From positions 177-34,917 of the forward strand of contig PMAD01000351.1 of assembly GCA_003152415.1 (NCBI GenBank): a DNA stretch of 34,741 nucleotides, given 5' to 3'. Position numbers and translations under genes: made by a program. Position 1 is the stretch's first letter; each line of letters starts with the position of its first letter. The stretch comes from Acidobacterium sp. Its GTDB lineage: Bacteria; Acidobacteriota; Terriglobia; Terriglobales; Acidobacteriaceae. Shown here in pieces: positions 34,501 through 34,741 of the stretch. The notes under the pieces are model-generated. The model was not told the origin of the DNA. It did no database searches and saw only the letters and a program-made list of their open reading frames with translations.

Positions 34501-34741
34501 TCGGAGATATGCAGGTGTTGATATCCGAGGAAGTAGAAGAGCTTGTCCTTAATGAGAGGACCGGCGAGCGTGCCGCCCGCGATATAGCGATGCAGCTCGG
34601 GATTCTGATCCTCTGCCGGGATACCGGAGTTGTTCTTGAAGAAGAAGGGCGCGGCGTTGATCCAGTTGGTCCCGCGGTGGCCGTAGAGGCTGCCGTGCAT
34701 GGCGTTGCTGCCGGAGCTTGTGCTCATGTCGATGTGCGCAC
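31587..34741 (-). CDS. TonB-dependent receptor (Oar/carboxypeptidase-regulatory type), N-terminus beyond window
   Basis: GTNWINAAPFFFKNNSGIPAEDQNPELHRYIAGGTLAGPLIKDKLFYFLGYQ; long beta-barrel region; C-terminal GSPRQIQMSLHLNF; ORF open at right edge. Confidence 0.93.
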   Translation of the reverse strand, partial: AHIDMSTSSGSNAMHGSLYGHRGTNWINAAPFFFKNNSGIPAEDQNPELHRYIAGGTLAGPLIKDKLFYFLGYQHLHISDQETGDTLIAVPPGLSDTNRTPAGLATIVDNNWPGEDAANGFTVGPSDWAANPVGLALFQAKLPNGQWLIPNDNGHIPDPLSPSNAFELGTSYFLADQGVGDIDWNASTKDLVSLKYFYQHDPNSSPYGTSSVPGFTEHMDAGSQVATITNIQSLRPNFSLTETLGVLREKAYSTNDQPWAPGQSGSPLAAMTSAFGSYFPGITIVDTLGEYGYELPQQMLNIGPSSANQGAFTGVFQNRIQPSANAIWTKGVHSVTFGGSWSYTQLNIRDLRTGKGAVATPDFSTYAMNWVSPYSTDGFVATDFLQGNANRYYRANQTGLYLQDKYQVRANLSVTAGVRYDWNGGLTEKYGRIYNFDPSAYSYNTGSDTITDPGFIIAGNNVNGTKGVSNTTLTGRQWGVAPRLGFAWQPSLLHDKFVVRGGTGFYYDRGELYTYFSPGYAAGEVAGGPFGVSQTPPFVTAQACPYTASPYGNTSFLYNYYIPICGLPAFSPADGNTLPYNLAQPWGPNPLAPPSSPSAADLTNFLPNAASIINGAQPFTLGDYNRANKLPYSINFTLDLEWQPRNDLMIDLGYVGNLGRHQVIPLPFNQAQLATPGSPTHPGGTATQDFSYGYTVYSPVTFFPICVNNDASCTYGPMQQNYEGGNVDLRVPYIGYSSESESYTAAGVSSYNALQAHLEKRLRYGFQTGVSYTFSHATDEQSALGLFYNGNNPNNLRSGYGSSDFDRKHVLNFTYGFVLPKLHNENALSGKVLDDWSLTGIAIIQSGQPYSIIDFSGAVGSLYYSTFDGITNPIVPLAPGCNAKTALTGHSGAFYNNATGGGAALKASCFTLPLVSPGTDGVPQGDNFETTFTSGERNIFRQAFQKRADASLVKTLQLSDRYAIRYTFDVYNVSNTTSFDIPTDEVTQNAAYNNAPDTASSYSQVAPTPQQCQSNSAPSNTFYSCPTGLGVVKHTIGSPRQIQMSLHLNF

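Noticed and set aside
1-34741. CRISPR arrays, tRNA/rRNA genes, prophage, toxin-antitoxin or defence genes, complete insertion sequences
   Set aside because: None recognised: no regularly spaced repeats, no tRNA cloverleaf or rRNA segments noticed, and no transposase, integrase, nuclease or phage-like translations in the ORF track

Overview
High-GC (roughly 60-65%) bacterial chromosome segment, consistent with Acidobacteriota (Oar-like TonB receptor, PA14-containing GH3, gene content; taxonomy is inference). Four blocks are visible. (1) About 1-11 kb: a flagellar operon, fliM(3' end)-fliN-[Cys/MshEN-like protein]-cheY-cheX-flgF(frameshifted)-flgG-flgA-flgH-flgI-flgJ(rod part)-flgM-flgN-like-flgK-flgL, closed by a strong hairpin terminator. 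A near-consensus FliA (sigma-28) promoter lies directly upstream of flgM. (2) A reverse-strand GH3 beta-glucosidase. (3) About 13.8-31.5 kb: a large purine/ureide catabolic island. It holds three-subunit xanthine dehydrogenase (FAD subunit fused to OHCU decarboxylase), HIU hydrolase, uricase, allantoate amidohydrolase, (S)-ureidoglycine aminohydrolase, ureidoglycolate amidohydrolase, a guanine-deaminase-like enzyme, an amidase, an ABC importer with separated substrate-binding protein, an FAD oxidase, a creatininase-family hydrolase, a CocE/NonD-type hydrolase and a DUF3891-like protein. (4) The 3' part of a TonB-dependent receptor on the reverse strand. The most interesting point is that the island encodes a nearly complete plant-like route from xanthine to glyoxylate but has no recognisable allantoinase. 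It does carry a creatininase-family cyclic amidohydrolase and several unassigned enzymes that could fill or extend the pathway. All family calls are from reading the translations; no database search was run.
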